From: JBBDST01 sp040904765
GTDB taxonomy: Bacteria; Actinomycetota; Nitriliruptoria; Nitriliruptorales; Nitriliruptoraceae
Direction of reading: 5' to 3'
Assembly (NCBI GenBank): GCA_040904765.1
Contig: JBBDST010000024.1
Coordinates: 1 to 7,337 of the forward strand
DNA length: 7,337 nucleotides
This document shows positions 4,574-7,337 of the stretch, in pieces. Made by a program: the position numbers and the translations under genes. The notes under the pieces are model-generated. The model worked only from the letters and a program-made list of their open reading frames with translations. It did not search any database and was not told the DNA's origin. The stretch's first letter is position 1, and each line of letters opens with the position of its first letter.

Positions 4574-7337
4574 TTAGCGCGTCCGGTCAGTTGACGCTCC
4601 TGGCTGTCCGAAGAACGGCACCTGAGAGAAATCGAGGTTGTAGCGTTCGATCGCATCGGTGAGCACACTGCCTGGCAGGTCCCCTGCTTTGACCAGTTCA
4701 GCTAGCACGCAGTAGGCAATTGAGGCGGCGTCGACTCGGTGGAACCGACGCAACGCATCGCGCGTGTCAGAACGTCCAAAACCGTCGGTACCAAGCACGG
4801 CAAAGGGCCCGGGGATCCAGTCTGCGATCTGGAATGGGGTTGCCCGCATCCAGTCGCTTACCGCCACGTAGGGGCCAGTTGTGCCGTCCAAAATTGAGGT
4901 CACTAACGGCGTTTTTTGTGGTTCGGTGGGGTTGGTGCGGTTCCATGCTTCAACGTTGATGCCGTCACGCAAGAGCCGGTTCCATCCNNNNNNNNNNNNN
5001 NNNNNNNNNNNNNNNNNNNNNNNNNNNNNNNNNNNNNNNNNNNNNNNNNNNNNNNNNNNNNNNNNNNNNNNNNNNNNNNNNNNNNNNTGGTGCGGTTCCA
5101 TGCTTCAACGTTGATGCCGTCACGCAAGAGCCGGTTCCATCCAGGCGCGGACCAGACTCCACAGGACACGTCGTAGTCTGCTGCGAGCAGTTCACGTGCC
5201 TGCAAGGCTTCGTGAATCAACGTGCCGGACGCAAGAATCTGTGCGGTGTGTTCCCCGCCTGGCCCATCAACAAAGCGGTACATGCCATCGATCACCATCT
5301 GGTCTGTGACATGTTCTGGCATGGCTGGCTGTTTGGCCGGTTCGTTGTACACGGTGATATAGAAGATCACATCTTCAGGGTTGGCTCCATACATCCGGTC
5401 GAGGCCGTGTTCGGTCAATACCGCAATTTCATACCCGAACGCCGGGTCGTACGCCTCAACCGCCGGGTTTGACTGGGCGATAAGCAGCGAATGACGGTCT
5501 TGATGCTGCAGACCTTCGCCGTTGAGGGTGGTCCCACCGGCGGTTGCGCCGACAAGAAAACCCCGTGCACGCTGATCAGCAGCCGACCAGATTGAATCGG
5601 CAGTGCGTTGGAAACCGAACATCGAGTAGAAGATGTAAAGCGGAATCATCGGCTGGCCATGCGTGGCATAACTTGACCCGGCAGCATGAAACGATGCGAC
5701 CGATCCGGCTTCGGTGATTCCTTCATGCAAAATCTGCCCGTCGGTTGCGGTCTTGTAAGACAGCAACAGTTCTTGGTCTACGGGTTCGTACAACTGTCCC
5801 AAACTGTCATAAATTTTGGCGGAGGGGAACCACGAGTCCATACCAAACGTGCGGGCCTCATCAGGGATAATCGGAACGATCCGTTCACCAAAACCCTTGA
5901 CTCGTAGCAGATCTTTGAAGACCCGTACCAGCGCCATGGTTGTAGCTACTGCCTGAGTGCCTGAGCCTTCTTTTAACGGTGCATACACGTCGTGGGCAGG
6001 AAGTTCAAGCGCCTCATAATCAACCTGACGTTGCGGCACAAAACCGCCTAGGGCTTCCCGGCGAGACAGCAGATATTCAAATTCGGGCGAATCTGTGCCT
6101 GGATGCACATACGGCGGCAGGTCACTTTCAAGATCTTCATCAGAGATATCGAGTTCGAGCCGGTCACGGAAGGTTTTCAACGCGTCCGATGACAGTTTTT
6201 TCATCTGGTGGACGGCGTTGCGCGCTTCAAAGTCGGGTCCAAGCGTCCAGCCTTTGACGGTCTGGGCGAGAATTACCGTGGGTGCGCCGGTTGTTTGCGT
6301 CGCCGCCTGGAAAGCGGCATACACCTTGTGGTAGTCGTGCCCACCTCGGGTCAGCCGGGCCAGGTCATCGTCACTGAGATGTTCGACGAGCTTCACTAGG
6401 CGCGGGTCTCTACCGAAGAAATTTTCCCGAATATATGCACCACCGCGGGCCGGATAGTTCTGCATCTCACCGTCAAGCGCCTCGTTCATACGGGCGATCA
6501 AGACGCCGTCAGGATCACGTGCGAGCAGTTCATCCCACTCGCGTCCCCAAATCACTTTGATCACATGCCAGCCGGCACCACGGAAGATCCCTTCAAGTTC
6601 TTGGATGATCTTGCCGTTGCCGCGTACGGGACCGTCAAGTTGTTGCAGGTTGCAGTTGATCACAAACGTCAGATTGTCTAGATGTTCACGTGCGGCGACG
6701 CCTAACGCCCCAAGCGTCTCAGGTTCGGCCGTTTCGCCATCCCCACCAAAGAACCACACGCGCTGGTTTGAGGTGTCTTTTAAGCCGCGATTGTGCAGGT
6801 AACGGTTGAAGCGTGCCTGATAGATCGCATGCAACGGGCCAAGCCCCATTGAGACGGTCGGAAACTCCCAAAAGTCAGCCATGAGCCGTGGGTGCGGGTA
6901 GCTCGACAGTCCACCGTCAGCAACTTCTTGACGGAAACGATCAAGTTGTTCCTCACTGATGCGGCCTTCCAGAAACGCTCGGGCATAGATCCCCGGTGAG
7001 GCATGGCCTTGGAAATACACGTGGTCGCCGCCACCAGGATCGTTTTTGCCGCGGAAGAAATGGTTGAACCCGACTTCGTACAGTGATGCAGACGACGCGT
7101 AACTGCCGATGTGGCCGCCGGTGCCGCGTTGAACGTTGGTGCGATGCACCATCACTGCCGCGTTCCAACGGATGTGCTGGCGGATTCGCCGTTCAAGCTC
7201 TTCATCGCCGGGAAAGTGCGGTTCCCGTTCAGGCGCGATCGTGTTGATGTAGTCCGTTGACGTCAACGCCGGTATGCCAATATTGTTTTGGCGGGCCCGT
7301 TCCAATAGTTTCAGCAGCAGAAAGCGGCCGCGTGCAC
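4574..7337 (-). CDS. aceE: Pyruvate dehydrogenase E1 component, homodimeric type (5' end outside window)
   Basis: E1 of the pyruvate dehydrogenase complex uses thiamine diphosphate to decarboxylate pyruvate and passes the acetyl group to lipoyl-E2. The frame runs off the window edge with RGRFLLLKLLERARQNN; by comparison with E. coli AceE (887 residues) about 30 N-terminal residues are missing. Counting the TTG at 7305 as residue 1, I see GHASPG (100-105, His101 as E. coli His142), the thiamine motif GDGE (188-191) ending in NCN (217-219), the active-site loop histidine in NAVHQMKK (His366, as His407), Glu532 (as Glu571) and QHQDRHS (His601, as His640). The C-terminal domain ends before a TAA at 4574. 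An N gap at 4988-5087 breaks the frame only on paper: removing 155 bases (Ns plus one duplicated 55-bp end) restores it. The open frame at 7305 is not the true start, since homology continues upstream. E2 and E3 genes are not in the window. Confidence 0.96.
4933..4987. repeat. 55-bp contig-end overlap, left copy
   Basis: These 55 bases are identical to 5088-5142 and directly abut the N gap. Both encode the same aceE segment (WNRLLRDGINVEAWNRT). This is an assembly overlap, not a biological repeat. Confidence 0.95.
4988..5087. other. 100-N scaffold gap inside aceE
   Basis: Exactly 100 Ns join two contig ends that share 55 identical bases. The round number marks a placeholder of unknown size. 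The real gap is very likely negative, meaning the ends overlap. Open frames drawn through the Ns are artefacts. Confidence 0.98.
5088..5142. repeat. 55-bp contig-end overlap, right copy
   Basis: Exact copy of 4933-4987, starting at the first base after the Ns. On the minus strand aceE reads through this copy from the upstream side; the left copy continues the same reading toward the stop. Confidence 0.95.

Noticed and set aside
4933..5142. True direct repeat or recombination site inside aceE
   Set aside because: The copies abut a 100-N placeholder and collapsing them restores the reading frame, which fits an assembly overlap far better.
4881..5195. Several frames reading through the N gap
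   Set aside because: They contain translated Ns and arise from the duplicated contig end; they are not real genes.

Overview
The window is a moderately GC-rich bacterial segment that looks like it comes from an actinobacterium, perhaps the Acidimicrobiia. The grounds are a homodimer-type pyruvate dehydrogenase E1 (aceE), a four-helix protein resembling the actinobacterial DUF6328 family, a short K+-independent-type H+-pyrophosphatase, and a tRNA Lys-Asp-Phe cluster like the one found in actinobacteria. The class assignment is inference. A 100-N gap flanked by identical 55-bp ends shows that the sequence is a draft, probably metagenomic, assembly.

Layout. Positions 59-369 carry three plus-strand tRNA genes, Lys(TTT), Asp(GTC) and Phe(GAA), closed by a perfect 10-bp hairpin at 380-404. 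The proton-pumping pyrophosphatase hppA (441-2465, plus) follows with a good ribosome binding site. A roughly 400-bp stretch (2466-2864) has no gene I can name. It holds a hairpin with a GGAA loop and a competing alternative stem, and a minus-strand open frame that looks like the remains or a frameshifted copy of a small gene. A small flavodoxin-like reductase (2878-3336, plus) starts inside a perfect 26-bp palindrome. Its 3' end converges on three minus-strand genes through an intergenic stem structure at 3367-3441.

The minus-strand block reads, in transcription order, aceE (7337 to 4574, 5' end outside the window), an OsmC-type peroxiredoxin (4470 to 4042) and the four-helix membrane protein (3974 to 3459). 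The N gap at 4988-5087 lies inside aceE. Removing the Ns and one copy of the 55-bp overlap (155 nt in total) restores one continuous frame, so the gene is very probably intact.

Together the genes cover translation (tRNAs), energy conservation (pyrophosphate-driven proton pumping, pyruvate to acetyl-CoA) and redox or peroxide handling (OsmC, flavodoxin-like protein). Most of the window is ordinary core genome. I see no mobile element, CRISPR array, phage module or recognisable defence system. The points most worth a second look are the palindrome over the reductase start codon, the assembly overlap in aceE, and the unexplained interval 2466-2864.
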